From positions 1 to 64,000 of the forward strand of contig NZ_JNIY01000010.1 of assembly GCF_000701465.1 (NCBI RefSeq): a stretch of DNA of 64,000 nt. Direction: 5' to 3'. Position 1 is the first letter of the stretch. Every line of letters begins with the position of its first letter. Source of the DNA: Paraoerskovia marina DSM 21750 (GTDB taxonomy: Bacteria > Actinomycetota > Actinomycetes > Actinomycetales > Cellulomonadaceae). The notes beneath the pieces were generated by a model. The model did not search any database. It was not told the origin of the DNA and was given only the letters and a program-made list of their open reading frames with translations. A program made the position numbers and the translations under genes. Positions 26,638 to 37,083 of this stretch are shown piece by piece.

Positions 26638-28556
26638 GACACGGACGCCGTCGCGGGACACCCCGCCCACCCGCACCGAAGACCATCCCGGCGACCGCTC
26701 CCCCCGGGACGCAGCCGACGTCGTCGGACCTCACCGAGCCCGACACCGCCGGCGGGGACGTGACGCCCGACGACGTCACTCCCGACGACGTGGCGCCCCA
26801 GGGGGGCGCAACCGGGGGTGGCGAGACCGGACGTGGCGAGACCGGAGGCGGCGGCTCGTCCCTCGGCCGCTCCAGCGCAGTCATGGCGGCCGGCACGGCG
26901 GTCTCCCGCGGGCTCGGCCTCGTCCGCAACATGCTCCTCGTCGGGGCCGTCGGGGCCACCGGCCTGGCCGCCGACGCTTTCGACGTCGCGAACAAGATTC
27001 CCAACATCTTCTTCGCCATCCTCGCCGGCGGCGTGCTGAACGCGGTCCTCGTCCCCCAGATCGTGCGCGCCTACACGCAGCGCAACCCCGAGGAACGGAT
27101 CGGCAAGCTCCTCACGCTCGCGATGACGTTCATCCTCGCGATCACGGTGCTGCTGACCCTCGGGTCCAGCATCATCATCCCGCTCTACGCGGGCGACTCC
27201 TGGTCCGACCCGCAGCTCGCCCTGGCCATCACGTTCGGGTACTGGTGCATCCCGCAGCTGATGTTCTACGGGCTCTACACGCTGCTCGGCCAGGTCCTCA
27301 ACGCCCGCCGCCAGTTCGGGCCGTTCATGTGGGCCCCCGTCGTCAACAACCTCGTCTCGATCGCCGGGTTCGCCGTCTTCATCGCGATCTACGGCCCGGC
27401 CGCCACCGGGCAGGTCGACGACCTCTCCGCGTGGGACGGCCCGAAGATCGCACTCCTCGCCGGCACCGCCACGGCCGGCATAGCGCTGCAGGCGCTCGTC
27501 CTCTTCGTCCCCCTCTACCGCGGCGGCTTCCGCTGGCGCGTGGCCTTCGGGTTCCGTGGCATCGGCCTGCGCAGCGCCGGGCAGGTCGCGGGATGGACGT
27601 TCGGGGCCGTGCTGCTGGAGCAGCTCGGTGTCCTGATGATCACCCGGATCGCCGCAGCGGCACCCGGCACAGCACTGAGCCAGGGGTTCGGACCGTTCGC
27701 GGACGCCGCGGGGAGCTCGGCACTGATCACCGGCGTCGTCGCCGCCTCCCCCGAGGCGTACGTCGTCGCCGGACCCGCCGCCTACTCCCAGGCCCTGATG
27801 ATCTACCTCCTGCCCCACTCGCTCGTCACCGTGTCGATCGCCACCGCGCTGTTCACAGGGATGAGCGCGGCGGCGAACGCCCGCGACACCGCCGCAGTCC
27901 GCGCCGACCTCTCCCGCGGCCTGCGCGTGATCGCGGTCTTCACCATCTTCGCGACGGCGGTGCTGATCGTCCTTGCCCACCCCGTCACCAAGCTCCTGGT
28001 CCCCACGGGAAGTCCGGCGTCGATCGTCGCGATCAGCCAGGTGCTGGTCGCGATGTCGATCGGTCTCTTCCCGCTCGGCGGCATGGTGCTGATGAAATGG
28101 GTCTACTACGCGTACGAGGACGGCCGCTCCGTCTTCCTGATCCAGTTCCTGGGCACCGTCCTGCTGCTGGCCGCGGCCTACGGTGCGACGGCGGTGCTCG
28201 ACGCCCGCTGGTGGGTGGTCGGGATCGCCGGTGCCATGTCCCTGTCCAACATCCTGGTGATCATCCTCCGCGCCGCAGGGCTCCGCAAGAGGCTCGACGG
28301 CCTCGACGGCGCCCGGGTCCTCCGGCTCCTCGTGCGCGTCCTCGTCGCCAGCCTCGTCGCCTCCGGGGCAGGCTGGCTGGCCCTCCAGCCGTTCGGCGAT
28401 CTGTACGGTCTGAGCTGGACCCGGGCGCTGCTCGTCGCCGGCTGCGCAGGGCTCGTGATGCTCGCCGTCTACCTGCTGCTCCTCCGGATCATGCACGTGC
28501 GCGAGCTCGACGACCTCGCACGGCCTCTGATGGCCAAGATTCGGCCCGGGAGATAA
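26634..28556 (+). CDS. murJ: Lipid II flippase MurJ (MviN)
   Basis: The 640-residue MOP-superfamily flippase moves lipid II across the membrane. A disordered N-terminal tail of about 80 residues with TPDDV repeats precedes fourteen or so hydrophobic segments starting at SSAVMAAGTAVSRGLGLVRN. Landmarks include ANKIPNIFFAILAGGVLNAV and the later YLLPHSLVTVSIATALFTGM. GTG 26634 overlaps the DUF6049 stop and has AGGAG upstream. In Mycobacterium the MurJ homolog also carries a cytoplasmic pseudokinase and an extracellular domain on one chain; here those parts are encoded by the next gene. Confidence 0.94.
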   Translation: MRHGRRRGTPRPPAPKTIPATAPPGTQPTSSDLTEPDTAGGDVTPDDVTPDDVAPQGGATGGGETGRGETGGGGSSLGRSSAVMAAGTAVSRGLGLVRNMLLVGAVGATGLAADAFDVANKIPNIFFAILAGGVLNAVLVPQIVRAYTQRNPEERIGKLLTLAMTFILAITVLLTLGSSIIIPLYAGDSWSDPQLALAITFGYWCIPQLMFYGLYTLLGQVLNARRQFGPFMWAPVVNNLVSIAGFAVFIAIYGPAATGQVDDLSAWDGPKIALLAGTATAGIALQALVLFVPLYRGGFRWRVAFGFRGIGLRSAGQVAGWTFGAVLLEQLGVLMITRIAAAAPGTALSQGFGPFADAAGSSALITGVVAASPEAYVVAGPAAYSQALMIYLLPHSLVTVSIATALFTGMSAAANARDTAAVRADLSRGLRVIAVFTIFATAVLIVLAHPVTKLLVPTGSPASIVAISQVLVAMSIGLFPLGGMVLMKWVYYAYEDGRSVFLIQFLGTVLLLAAAYGATAVLDARWWVVGIAGAMSLSNILVIILRAAGLRKRLDGLDGARVLRLLVRVLVASLVASGAGWLALQPFGDLYGLSWTRALLVAGCAGLVMLAVYLLLLRIMHVRELDDLARPLMAKIRPGR

Positions 28557-28611
28557 CGATCACCGCGTAGCATGGTGCTGGTCCTACCCACGATGTCGCT
28601 TCGGAGGTTCG

Positions 28612-30456
28612 GTGAGTTCCCTCGGTCCCGGTACAACCTTGGTCGGTCGCTACCGGCTCGGCGACCGGCAGGTGACAGATCTCGTCGACGTCGAGGCGTG
28701 GTCCGCGCACGACACGGTCCTCGACCGACAGGTCCGGATCTCCGTCGTCCGCGGCGACTCGGCGGGAGCGGCGCTCGACGCCGCCCGACGAGCCGCCCTG
28801 ATCTCCGACTCCCGCCTCACCCGTGTGCTCGACGTCGGCGCCCAGGAGGGCGTCTCGTACGTCGTCACGGAGTCGTTCCGCGGCACGCCGCTGACCGAGG
28901 TCGTCGAGGCCGGGCAGCTCAGCGCCGACCAGGCCCGTGCCGTGGTCGGCGAGGCCGCCGCCGCGCTCGAGGCCGCGCGCCGTCGTGGTGTCCACCACCT
29001 CGCGCTGCGACCGTCCTGCGTCCGGATCGACGGCCGGGACGTCATCGTCACCGGTCTGGGGCTCGACGGCGGCGTGGCCGGCCGCCGACTCTCCGACGAC
29101 GCGGCGTCCCGGGCGGACTCCGTCGGGCTCGTGGCCCTGCTCTACTACATCCTCACCACCCGCTGGGGCGGCGCCCCGCTGGACGACCTTCGACTCACCG
29201 CCGGCAACCCGGCCCCGCTGTCCGCGACCCGCCGCGACGGGACCCCCGTGCCCCCGCCGGACGTCCCCGCCGACCTCGCGGCGCTCACGACGTCGACACT
29301 CGCCCTGGGGTCGCAGAGCGGGCCCCAGGTCCCCGGTGACGTCGTCGCAGACCTCGAGCCGTGGCCCGAGCTCGCTCCCCCGGCACCCCCGACCCCGATC
29401 GCACCGGAGCCCCCGCGAGGTGCTCCCGTCCGGCAGTCGAGCCGAGGCCCGCGGATCCACCGCACCTCGGCGTTCGGCGCGGCCGGTGCAGGCGCCGCTG
29501 CCGGAGCGGCCGGGGCCGCGAACGCCGCCGGCGCCGTGGGCGCGCCCACCGGTCCCGTGCCCACGCAGCACGCACCCGTCCCGACGCGACCGCCGCAGCC
29601 CGCGGCTCCCCAGTCCGGTCCGCAGCCTCAGCAGCCGGGCGCAGGTCCGGCGCGCACGTCCGCCTTCGGTGCGTCCGCGGCGTCGACGGCGCAGTTCGGT
29701 GCGCCCCCGGCGGCCCCGACCCAGACCTCCGCGGGCCAGCCCCTGGGTGCTGCTCCGGCCGGCGCGGGGGCCGGGACCGACGGTTCGTCGTCCACCGGCG
29801 GCCGGTTCGACCCGACGTGGATCGTGATCGCACTTGCGGCCCTGGCCGTCATCCTCGTGCTGGTCTGGTCGCTGAACAAGGTGTTCTCTCCCTTCGACTC
29901 GACCGTCGACGCCGCTCCCGACGTCTCCACGAGCGACGAGTCGGCGGCCCCGGAAGACACCGGCGAGGAGACCGAGGACGAGCCGACCGAGGAGCCGACC
30001 TCCGAGGCCCCGGTGGTCGTCCCCGAGATCGACGACGGCGACCAGCTGGACCCCCAGGGCGAGGAAGCCGGCGACACCGCAGGCGAGCACCCGGAAGCCG
30101 TCGAGCGTGCCCACGACGGCCAGCCCGAGACGTTCTGGTACACCCGCACGTACGGGTCCCCCCAGTTCGGCGGGCTGAAGGACGGCGTCGGATACGCGGT
30201 GGAGCTCAAGGAGCCCGCCGAGGTCTCGACGGTCATCCTCGACACCAACAACACCGGTGGAAACGTCGAGATCCGTGCGACCGACAGCTCCGACCCCACG
30301 GGTGGCGATGTTCTCGCCTCCGGTTCACTCGAGGGACAGACCGAGTTCAACTTCGACGCCACCGAGGTCGATACGTTCGTCCTGTGGTTCACCGAGCTGC
30401 CACAGGCAGCGGACGGCGGCAACCGGGTGGAGCTCAAGGAGATCATCGTTTCCTAG
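28612..30456 (+). CDS. Pseudokinase with transmembrane helix and extracellular discoidin-like domain
   Basis: The 614-residue protein has an N-terminal protein-kinase-like fold (about 10-240) without catalytic features: no glycine loop, Arg rather than Lys in the VAIK position (DRQVRISVV), no HRD Asp (VHHLALRPSCV) and no DFG. A long Ala/Pro/Gly linker follows, then a transmembrane helix (about 403-421, WIVIALAALAVILVLVW), an acidic linker and an extracellular beta-rich domain (about 500-614) of F5/8-type-C or carbohydrate-binding style. This matches the C-terminal half of mycobacterial MviN, which binds FhaA after phosphorylation by PknB. GTG 28612 has GGAGG nearby. Functional pairing with MurJ is inferred. 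Confidence 0.85.
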   Translation: MSSLGPGTTLVGRYRLGDRQVTDLVDVEAWSAHDTVLDRQVRISVVRGDSAGAALDAARRAALISDSRLTRVLDVGAQEGVSYVVTESFRGTPLTEVVEAGQLSADQARAVVGEAAAALEAARRRGVHHLALRPSCVRIDGRDVIVTGLGLDGGVAGRRLSDDAASRADSVGLVALLYYILTTRWGGAPLDDLRLTAGNPAPLSATRRDGTPVPPPDVPADLAALTTSTLALGSQSGPQVPGDVVADLEPWPELAPPAPPTPIAPEPPRGAPVRQSSRGPRIHRTSAFGAAGAGAAAGAAGAANAAGAVGAPTGPVPTQHAPVPTRPPQPAAPQSGPQPQQPGAGPARTSAFGASAASTAQFGAPPAAPTQTSAGQPLGAAPAGAGAGTDGSSSTGGRFDPTWIVIALAALAVILVLVWSLNKVFSPFDSTVDAAPDVSTSDESAAPEDTGEETEDEPTEEPTSEAPVVVPEIDDGDQLDPQGEEAGDTAGEHPEAVERAHDGQPETFWYTRTYGSPQFGGLKDGVGYAVELKEPAEVSTVILDTNNTGGNVEIRATDSSDPTGGDVLASGSLEGQTEFNFDATEVDTFVLWFTELPQAADGGNRVELKEIIVS

Positions 30457-30548
30457 CGGACGACCGTGTCGCGCCGCTGCGGACGCCTGGAACATCGCCA
30501 CCCCTCGCGGTGTTCCCCTCGCAGGAGACCAGCGAAGAAGGAGAACAC

Positions 30549-31580
30549 GTGAACCAGGAGTCAACCCCCGAGGTCCGAGACCTCGTCATCGTCGGATCGG
30601 GGCCCGCGGGGTACACCGCAGCGGTCTACGCCGCGCGCGCAGGCCTGGAGCCTGTCGTCCTCGCCGGCTCGGTCACCGCGGGTGGCGCGCTCATGAACAC
30701 CACCGAGGTCGAGAACTTCCCCGGGTTCCCCGAGGGCGTACTCGGCCCGGACCTCATGGAGAACATGCGGAGCCAGGCGGACCGCTTCGGCGCGACGATC
30801 CTCTACGACGACGCCGAGACGCTCGAGCTCACCGGTGACATCAAGACCGTCACGACCGCGAACGGCGAGACGTTCCGCAGCCGGGCCGTCATCCTGGCCA
30901 CCGGGTCCGCGTACCGCGAGCTCGGGATCGACGACGAGAAGCGACTCTCCGGCCGCGGTGTCTCGTGGTGCGCGACGTGCGACGGGTTCTTCTTCCGCAA
31001 CCAGCACATCGCCGTCGTCGGCGGTGGCGACTCGGCGATGGAGGAGGCGACGTTCCTCACCCGATTCGCCTCGAAGGTCACGATCATCCACCGCCGCGAG
31101 GAGCTCCGCGCCTCGAAGATCATGGCCGACCGCGCTCTCGCCGACCCGAAGATCGAGTTCGCGTGGAACAGCGCGGTCAGCGGCATCAACGGGACCGACA
31201 AGGTCGAGTCCCTCGAGCTGACGGACACCACCACCGGCGAGACCCGCACGCTCGACGCCACCGGGCTGTTCGTCGCCATCGGCCACGACCCGCGCACGGA
31301 GCTCCTCACCGAGCAGGTGACGCTCGACGACGAGGGCTACATCGTCGTCGACCACCCCACGACCGCGACCAACCTTCCGGGTGTGTTCGCGTGCGGTGAC
31401 GCAGTCGACCACATCTACCGCCAGGCCATCACGGCGGCGGGCACCGGTTGCTCTGCCGCCCTCGATGCTCAGACGTTCCTGACCGAGGCCGCAGACAAGG
31501 CCGGACTCGAGTCCCTGGCCGGCACCCCCGCCGAGCCGAACCCCGAGGGGCTCCCCGAAGCACTGGAGGAGATCAAGTGA
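30549..31580 (+). CDS. trxB: Thioredoxin reductase
   Basis: The 343-residue FAD/NADPH enzyme reduces thioredoxin. FAD site: DLVIVGSGPAGYTAAVYAAR. The redox pair is in VSWCATCDGFF and the NADPH site in IAVVGGGDSAMEEA. The C-terminal FAD signature is FACGDAVDHIYRQAITAAGTG. A short C-terminal extension follows the core. GTG 30549 has AAGGAG upstream. Its TGA overlaps the trxA GTG, so the pair is translationally coupled. Confidence 0.96.
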   Translation: MNQESTPEVRDLVIVGSGPAGYTAAVYAARAGLEPVVLAGSVTAGGALMNTTEVENFPGFPEGVLGPDLMENMRSQADRFGATILYDDAETLELTGDIKTVTTANGETFRSRAVILATGSAYRELGIDDEKRLSGRGVSWCATCDGFFFRNQHIAVVGGGDSAMEEATFLTRFASKVTIIHRREELRASKIMADRALADPKIEFAWNSAVSGINGTDKVESLELTDTTTGETRTLDATGLFVAIGHDPRTELLTEQVTLDDEGYIVVDHPTTATNLPGVFACGDAVDHIYRQAITAAGTGCSAALDAQTFLTEAADKAGLESLAGTPAEPNPEGLPEALEEIK

Positions 31581-31903
31581 GCGCCACCGTTCCCGTCACC
31601 GACGCGACCTTCAAGGAGACCGTCCTCGACTCCGACGTTCCCGTCATTGTGGACTTCTGGGCCGAGTGGTGCGGCCCGTGCCGTCAGGTGGCCCCCGTTC
31701 TCGAGGAGCTGGCATCGGACTACGCGGGCAAGGTGACGATCGCCAAGCTCGACACCGACGCCAACCAGGCCACTGCTGCCGCCTACGGCATCACGTCGAT
31801 CCCCACGCTCAACATCTACCGCGGCGGCGAGCTCGTGAAGTCGATCGTCGGTGCCCGCCCCAAGCGTGCGATCGCGCAGGAGATCGACGAGGTCCTCGCC
31901 TGA
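31577..31903 (+). CDS. trxA: Thioredoxin
   Basis: The 108-residue classic thioredoxin has active site WCGPC (FWAEWCGPCRQVAPVL) and the cis-Pro loop SIPTLNIYRGGE. GTG 31577 overlaps the trxB stop. The gene ends before a strong hairpin shared with the convergent parB gene. Confidence 0.97.
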   Translation: MSATVPVTDATFKETVLDSDVPVIVDFWAEWCGPCRQVAPVLEELASDYAGKVTIAKLDTDANQATAAAYGITSIPTLNIYRGGELVKSIVGARPKRAIAQEIDEVLA

Positions 31904-31925
31904 TCGCCAGCTGAACCATCACCTC

Positions 31926-31968
31926 ATACACGTCGAGGGCCCCGCGGTGCGGGGCCCTCGACGTGTAT
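31926..31968. terminator. Bidirectional terminator between trxA and parB
   Basis: Perfect 20-bp arms (ATACACGTCGAGGGCCCCGC and its complement) with a GGT loop lie between two convergent genes. It is a strong intrinsic hairpin in both directions although T-runs are absent. Confidence 0.85.
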
Positions 31969-31980
31969 CTGCGGACATGT

Positions 31981-32018
31981 GTCTGTGCTGGTCAGCGGTC
32001 CGTCTGTGCTGGTCAGCC
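31981..32018. repeat. 21-bp tandem duplication at the parB stop codon
   Basis: The 16-mer gtctgtgctggtcagc occurs at 31981-31996 and 32002-32017, giving a period of 21. The second copy contains the parB stop, and the first supplies another in-frame stop. It looks like a recent slippage duplication. Confidence 0.75.
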
Positions 32019-33347
32019 GTTCTCGCGGAAGACTCCCGGGTCCTGCGGAGCCATGACGTCGAGGATGCGGTTGAGGTCCTCGACCGAGGCGAACTCCACC
32101 GTGAGGCGGCCCTTGTTCTTTCCGAGGTTGACCTTCACGCGCGTCTCGAACCGGTCCGAGAGCCGCGACGAGAGATCCTCGATCGCCTGGATGCGCTGAC
32201 CCGCTCTCGGGGCACGCTTCGGCTTGTCGTCGAGCCCACCGAGAGCGACGATCTCCTCCGTCGCACGGACGGAAAGGCCCTCCGCCACGATCCTCTGCGC
32301 AAGCTGTTCAGCAGCTGCCGGGTCGTCGAGGCTGAGCAACGCCCGCGCGTGGCCCGCCGAGAGCACTCCGGCAGCGACGCGTCGTTGGACCAGGGGTGGG
32401 AGCTTCAGGAGCCTCAGAGTGTTCGAGATCTGCGGCCGCGACCGGGAGATGCGTGAGGCGAGTTCCTCGTGGGTGCAGCCGAAGTCGTCGAGAAGCTGGC
32501 GATACGCCGCAGCCTCTTCAAGGGGATTCAGTGCTGCACGGTGGAGGTTCTCCAGGAGCGCGTCGCGCAGCATGTCTGCGTCGTCGGTCGACCGGATGAT
32601 GGCAGGGATCGTGTCGAGGCCGGCGGCACGCGAAGCACGCCACCGCCGCTCCCCCATGATGAGCTCGTAGCCATCTCCGTCGGCACGGACGACGATCGGC
32701 TGCAGGACACCGATCTGGCGGATCGAACCGATCAGCTCGTCAAGCTCCCCCTCGTCGAACACCGTCCGGGGCTGGCGTGCGTTGGGGTGGATCGCATCGA
32801 TGCCGAGCTCTGCGAACGTCGCACCGGGCACCGGGACGAGGCCGCCGTCCGACGGTGATTCACGTGGAACATCAGCGGCGTGGGTTTCTCCAGCAGCGGA
32901 CTCCTGACGTGCCGGCCCGGACTCGGACCGGGCTTCGGTTTCGTCTGCCTGGTTCCGGCTGCGCATGGGAGCCGGGTTGTTCAGGAGGCTGTCTGCACCC
33001 GTGACCACCGCTCCACTGGACGTGGAGCCGTCCTCCGCGTCCTTGGGCGCCGAAGGGGTCGCGGAACCCCTCTGATCGACACTCTCGTCGTGCTCCCCCG
33101 CGTCCTCACGGGCGTGGAGCGCATCCGCGTCGCCCGTAGCCGTGGCGTCGGTGCCACCGTCTGAGTTCGCGAGGTCCTCAAGCGACTCCGGCACAGACAC
33201 CGTGGCGACAGCGACGGTGGACTCTTCCGGACCGTCCGCCGTCGGTGATGAACTGGGGAAGAAGACGTCGACCGGCCGCGCACCCTCGCTCGACGTGGGA
33301 ATGAGTGCCCCGAGACCTCGCCCGAGCCCTCGTCGTCGGTCGCTCAT
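32013..33347 (-). CDS. parB: Chromosome-partitioning protein ParB
   Basis: The 444-residue ParB starts [17 protein letters not shown], the conserved ParA-stimulating N-terminus. A long acidic, low-complexity linker (about 20-170) is longer than usual. The CTP-binding/clamp domain follows ([19 protein letters not shown], and [12 protein letters not shown] at about 232), then the HTH parS-binding domain ([20 protein letters not shown]) and a C-terminal dimer domain. It is translationally coupled to parA (ATGA). Seven parS sites lie within 14 kb, one of them inside this gene. Confidence 0.96.
   Translation of the reverse strand: MSDRRRGLGRGLGALIPTSSEGARPVDVFFPSSSPTADGPEESTVAVATVSVPESLEDLANSDGGTDATATGDADALHAREDAGEHDESVDQRGSATPSAPKDAEDGSTSSGAVVTGADSLLNNPAPMRSRNQADETEARSESGPARQESAAGETHAADVPRESPSDGGLVPVPGATFAELGIDAIHPNARQPRTVFDEGELDELIGSIRQIGVLQPIVVRADGDGYELIMGERRWRASRAAGLDTIPAIIRSTDDADMLRDALLENLHRAALNPLEEAAAYRQLLDDFGCTHEELASRISRSRPQISNTLRLLKLPPLVQRRVAAGVLSAGHARALLSLDDPAAAEQLAQRIVAEGLSVRATEEIVALGGLDDKPKRAPRAGQRIQAIEDLSSRLSDRFETRVKVNLGKNKGRLTVEFASVEDLNRILDVMAPQDPGVFRENG
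32856..32871. promoter_or_regulatory. Degenerate parS site inside parB
   Basis: Reads tgattcacgtggaaca, with two mismatches to the 16-bp consensus; the central CACGTG is intact. It may be a weak site. Confidence 0.5.
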
Positions 33348-34399
33348 CGTGTCTCCCCTTGCTGCTCATTCGTTGCTGTCGTGGTCTGAGACGGTGCGCC
33401 CCGAAGTGCAGGGTCACGTTCGGTGACTTCCCGTGCTGCTTCGAGATAGGCCAATGCCCCGGTCGAGCCAGGGTCGTAGGTCATCACGGTCTGCCCGTGG
33501 CTCGGAGCCTCGGAGATGCGCACGGAGCGTGGGACTGTCGTCCGCAGAGTCTGCTCAGGGAAGTGAGTCCGAACCTCTTGCGCCACCTGCTGCGCGAGGT
33601 TCGTGCGTCCGTCATACATCGTGAGCAGGATCGTCGAGACGTGAAGCGTGGGGTTCAGATGTGCCTTGATCATGTCGATCGTCTTCAGCAGTTGGCTGAG
33701 GCCCTCGAGCGCGTAGTACTCGCACTGGATCGGAATCAAGACCTCGCGTCCCGTGACAAAGGCGTTGACCGTGAGGAGGCCGAGGCTCGGAGGGCAGTCG
33801 ACCAGCACGTAGTCGATACGCCCTTCTGGCGACGCCTCACGTTCCTGGAGGTAGACGTCGAGCGCACGACGAAGTCGTGTTTCACGTGAAACGAGCGAGA
33901 CGAGCTCGATCTCCGCTCCTGAGAGATCGATCGTCGCCGGCACACACCACAACGTCGGAATGTCGGGGCACTGCTGTACCGACTCCGACATCGGAGCGCC
34001 TTCGACGAGAACCTCGTAGACCGACGGTGTCCCCGATCGATGCTCTACACCCAGAGCCGTCGACGCGTTCCCTTGTGGGTCGTTGTCGATGACGAGAACG
34101 TTGAGGCCGGCCATCGCCAGTCCCGCGGCGACGTTGACGGTCGTCGTCGTCTTGCCGACGCCGCCCTTCTGGTTCGCGACTGTCATGATGCGCGTCTGAG
34201 GCGGTCGGGCGAACCGTCGCCCATGGAGTTCGATCCGTCGACGAGCATCCATGGCCAGTTGTGCTGCCAGTGGCGTGTCGTCATCCATGTGAGGAAGGCT
34301 CGCCATCAGTTCCGCCCGGCGCATCTCCTCGTTCGGCGTTTCACGTGAAACTGCCCCACCCGCACTCTCGGGCCTGTCGCGGTGTTCCGCCTCACTCAC
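33344..34399 (-). CDS. parA: Chromosome-partitioning ATPase ParA
   Basis: The 351-residue deviant-Walker ATPase has [12 protein letters not shown] (Walker A with signature Lys), [13 protein letters not shown] (A') and [14 protein letters not shown] (Walker B). GTG 34399 ([10 protein letters not shown]) is preferred over GTG 34417 because GGAGG lies five bases upstream. A hydrophilic N-terminal extension of about 70 residues precedes the ATPase core, as in many actinobacteria. Two parS sites lie inside the gene. Confidence 0.95.
   Translation of the reverse strand: MSEAEHRDRPESAGGAVSRETPNEEMRRAELMASLPHMDDDTPLAAQLAMDARRRIELHGRRFARPPQTRIMTVANQKGGVGKTTTTVNVAAGLAMAGLNVLVIDNDPQGNASTALGVEHRSGTPSVYEVLVEGAPMSESVQQCPDIPTLWCVPATIDLSGAEIELVSLVSRETRLRRALDVYLQEREASPEGRIDYVLVDCPPSLGLLTVNAFVTGREVLIPIQCEYYALEGLSQLLKTIDMIKAHLNPTLHVSTILLTMYDGRTNLAQQVAQEVRTHFPEQTLRTTVPRSVRISEAPSHGQTVMTYDPGSTGALAYLEAAREVTERDPALRGAPSQTTTATNEQQGETR
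33878..33893. promoter_or_regulatory. parS site inside parA
   Basis: Reads tgtttcacgtgaaacg, 15 of 16 bases matching, with a perfect 14-base core. Confidence 0.9.
34337..34352. promoter_or_regulatory. parS site near the parA start
   Basis: Reads cgtttcacgtgaaact; the 14-base core GTTTCACGTGAAAC is perfect. Confidence 0.9.
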
Positions 34400-34519
34400 A
34401 TGTGCCTCCGTCTCCACGTTCTAAGGATGCCTCGCCGATCGAGTCGATCTGATCAGGCGCGCCTACCGCAGTGCGACCCGCGGGTGCAGCCGTTCGTCGG
34501 ACACCGACGAACCGCTCCC

Positions 34520-35179
34520 CTACCGCCGGATTCGTACGACTGTCGTCGACTCCACTCCTGCAGCGACCTCTGCCGAAAGCACCTCTGGCTCCGACGCCTT
34601 GAACCGGCGAATGACCTTCAGCGCCTTAGGGATCTCCTGCTGGACGTTCTGCCCCTTGAGCACCACCATCTGGCCGCCGACTTCCACCAGCGGCAGCGAG
34701 AGGCGGCTCAGCTTGTCCAGGGCAGCAACCGCTCTCGACGTGACCGCGGCGACCTCGAACGCGTCGTGAAACTCCTCAGCGCGACCGCGCTTGATCACCA
34801 CGTTCTCGAGTCCGAGTGCCTCGACCACCTCAGCCAGCCAGGTACAGCGGCGTTCCATCGGCTCGATCAGCGTGACGGTCGCCGAGGGGACCATCGCCGC
34901 GACGACTATTCCGGGGAGTCCAGCTCCGCTCCCGACGTCCGCGATCGTCGGAGCATCTCGCACGAACTGCACGACAGCCGCAGAGTTCAAGATGTGCCGC
35001 TCCCACAAGCGCGGCAACTCCCGCGGGCCGATCAATCCTCGGAGCTCACCGTCAGTCTCGAGCATCTCGGCGAACTGCACGATCTGCGGGCGCGCCTCTC
35101 CGAGGAGTTCGCGGACAGCGGGCGACTCGGACAGCTCTCGGTCGCGCTGTGCGACTACTTCGTCGGGTGCGGCACTCAT
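34520..35179 (-). CDS. rsmG: 16S rRNA (guanine527-N7)-methyltransferase RsmG
   Basis: The 219-residue SAM methyltransferase modifies G527 in 16S rRNA. SAM motif: TIADVGSGAGLPGIVVA. Other conserved parts are PRLWERHILNSAAV and AVTSRAVAALDKL. ATG 35179 is used rather than the TTG just before it. It normally follows jag directly; here about 2 kb without genes separates them. Confidence 0.95.
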   Translation of the reverse strand: MSAAPDEVVAQRDRELSESPAVRELLGEARPQIVQFAEMLETDGELRGLIGPRELPRLWERHILNSAAVVQFVRDAPTIADVGSGAGLPGIVVAAMVPSATVTLIEPMERRCTWLAEVVEALGLENVVIKRGRAEEFHDAFEVAAVTSRAVAALDKLSRLSLPLVEVGGQMVVLKGQNVQQEIPKALKVIRRFKASEPEVLSAEVAAGVESTTVVRIRR

Positions 35180-35318
35180 CAAGGTGGCCCTTCAGGTTAA
35201 TCCAACCGGTACACACTGAGCCTATCGACCCCGAGAGCTCAAGGAGCGCTGGTCCTCATGATCTGGGGAGTGAGATGCGACGGGCAACTGTGGACGAACG
35301 GAAACCACCGCACAGAGA

Positions 35319-35334
35319 TGTTTCACGTGAAACA
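35319..35334. promoter_or_regulatory. Perfect parS site
   Basis: Reads tgtttcacgtgaaaca, identical to the 16-bp consensus. It lies just upstream of rsmG in the gene-free region. Confidence 0.95.
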
Positions 35335-35944
35335 CAGATCACCGTGTGGCTGAAGCCGACCCGGTACTCGCGGCCCCCTCGACAACCTGCTGGGTGCGGC
35401 CCCTCGAGGAGTGGGACATCATCCCCACCACGACGAGGACATGGCCGCTTCCCCTCTCTCCCTTGGAACTGGCCATCAGTGCGGGCCTTACACGACCGTG
35501 CCGGCGAATTGCCGAGGTCCGGCGGATCCACGAGGTCCGGCAGACCCCTGTCGTGGCCACAGGTCCGCGACCTTCAGCAGATCCCTGTATCGACCGTGGC
35601 GGGCAGATGGACAGCGACCACACTGCGGCCGAGGCCCCGACCTTCTGAGCAAGAGAGCATGCTTCCAGATCTTCGGTGGTGACACTCAGCGGATCGGCGT
35701 GGGCGAAGTCCTCCGGGTCGGCGTGCGCAGTCTCCGGCACGGCACCCACCCCCGCGCAACGTCGCAAGGAGCCGACGATCTTCCGGTTCACTGTGACGCT
35801 GCTCGGAGCGCGACGACGGTCAGCCGCCGAGTACGGACGCTGTGGATCACGCTCAGCCCGCAGGGTGACGGTAGAAACCCCAGCGTGTGGCCGACACGGA
35901 GCAGAGAAGTTGGAGCTTTGACACCACGCTGCATCACCGCGCCA

Positions 35945-35960
35945 CGTTTCACGTGAAACG
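35945..35960. promoter_or_regulatory. parS site in gene-free region
   Basis: Reads cgtttcacgtgaaacg with a perfect 14-base core. Confidence 0.92.
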
Positions 35961-37083
35961 GTCGGTCCGCGCAGGCAGACACCGACGCACTTTCGCCCAT
36001 GTCCTTCTGGAGACCACCACGATGAACCGCCTTCGGGCATCGTAGGTACTCGGCTTCACTGACTGCCTGGCTCTACTCCCCTCCCCCGCCAGGTCCGCTC
36101 ACTTGGCATGGGCGACTGAGCAGATCGAAGCGCCTCGGCACCCTCAACGACACACGTCCGCGCAGATGCACTCCGAACGCGGACCACACCCCGGTGTAGG
36201 CAGCCTGCCTGAACCCAGGACTCGTCACTGACGCCAGAGCTGGCCGTCCGCAATTCCTCCTGACCGCCGTCCGTACTTCCTCCAGACCCGAGCAGCGGGA
36301 ACGTCAGCGTGCCACCAGACTCCGTCCGGTCCCGACCGGGCTGTCATCGACCCCGCCATGCCGAGAGAAGTTCCGTCGGGTCGACCCTTCGGAGGATCTC
36401 TCCACCGAACCCGAATGGCGGACGAACTTCTCCGCGGAAACCCCGGGCCATCGCTAGACGCACCACGTTGGCAGTTCAGGGATCGGGACACGCCTCGTTC
36501 GTGAGAGACCGGTGTCCAATCGAACGCGGACGCGCTGTGAACCCGAACTTGCACCGCCGTTCAACCCGCGTGCAGAGTGCATGCCATGGGCACTATGCCC
36601 TGGGACGCGATTGAGTGCGACTCTCGCGTACATCGCGCGTGCGGGCGGCGGTAGAGGCCACCGGATCGAGCACTGTCGGCCAAGAAGACCATCCTCAGGA
36701 TCCACGGCACGGCGCACCTCCCGCGGGCCTGGACTCACCCACACTCCCCCCTGCGTCCGCCACCGCGCTCGGACTCTCGGCCCGTCCGCCGTCTGCAATA
36801 CATGCTCGCAAACCGGGCCACCCACCTACGTCCTCCGGCACCGACGACAGTAGAACTGCCGAACTCCCTGACCCCAGCGCAGCCCCAGACCGACGAGAGA
36901 GGGCTTCGACGATGACTGTCCACTGCTCGACTCTGCGCACGGACCTGAACCGGCGACCGTAGCCCGCCATCACATGACCGGACCGCTAGCGCGATCCAGA
37001 GCCACATCGCACATCTCCCGACCGCTGGCATCGACGCTGCCGATCGGCCCATCTGGGCACGGAAGGAGCCACGTACGCGCCTG

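Noticed and set aside
35339..36040. A 233-codon minus frame in the gene-free region
   Set aside because: It contains VSRET repeats, which are just parS read as protein, lacks codon bias and overlaps other equally poor frames.
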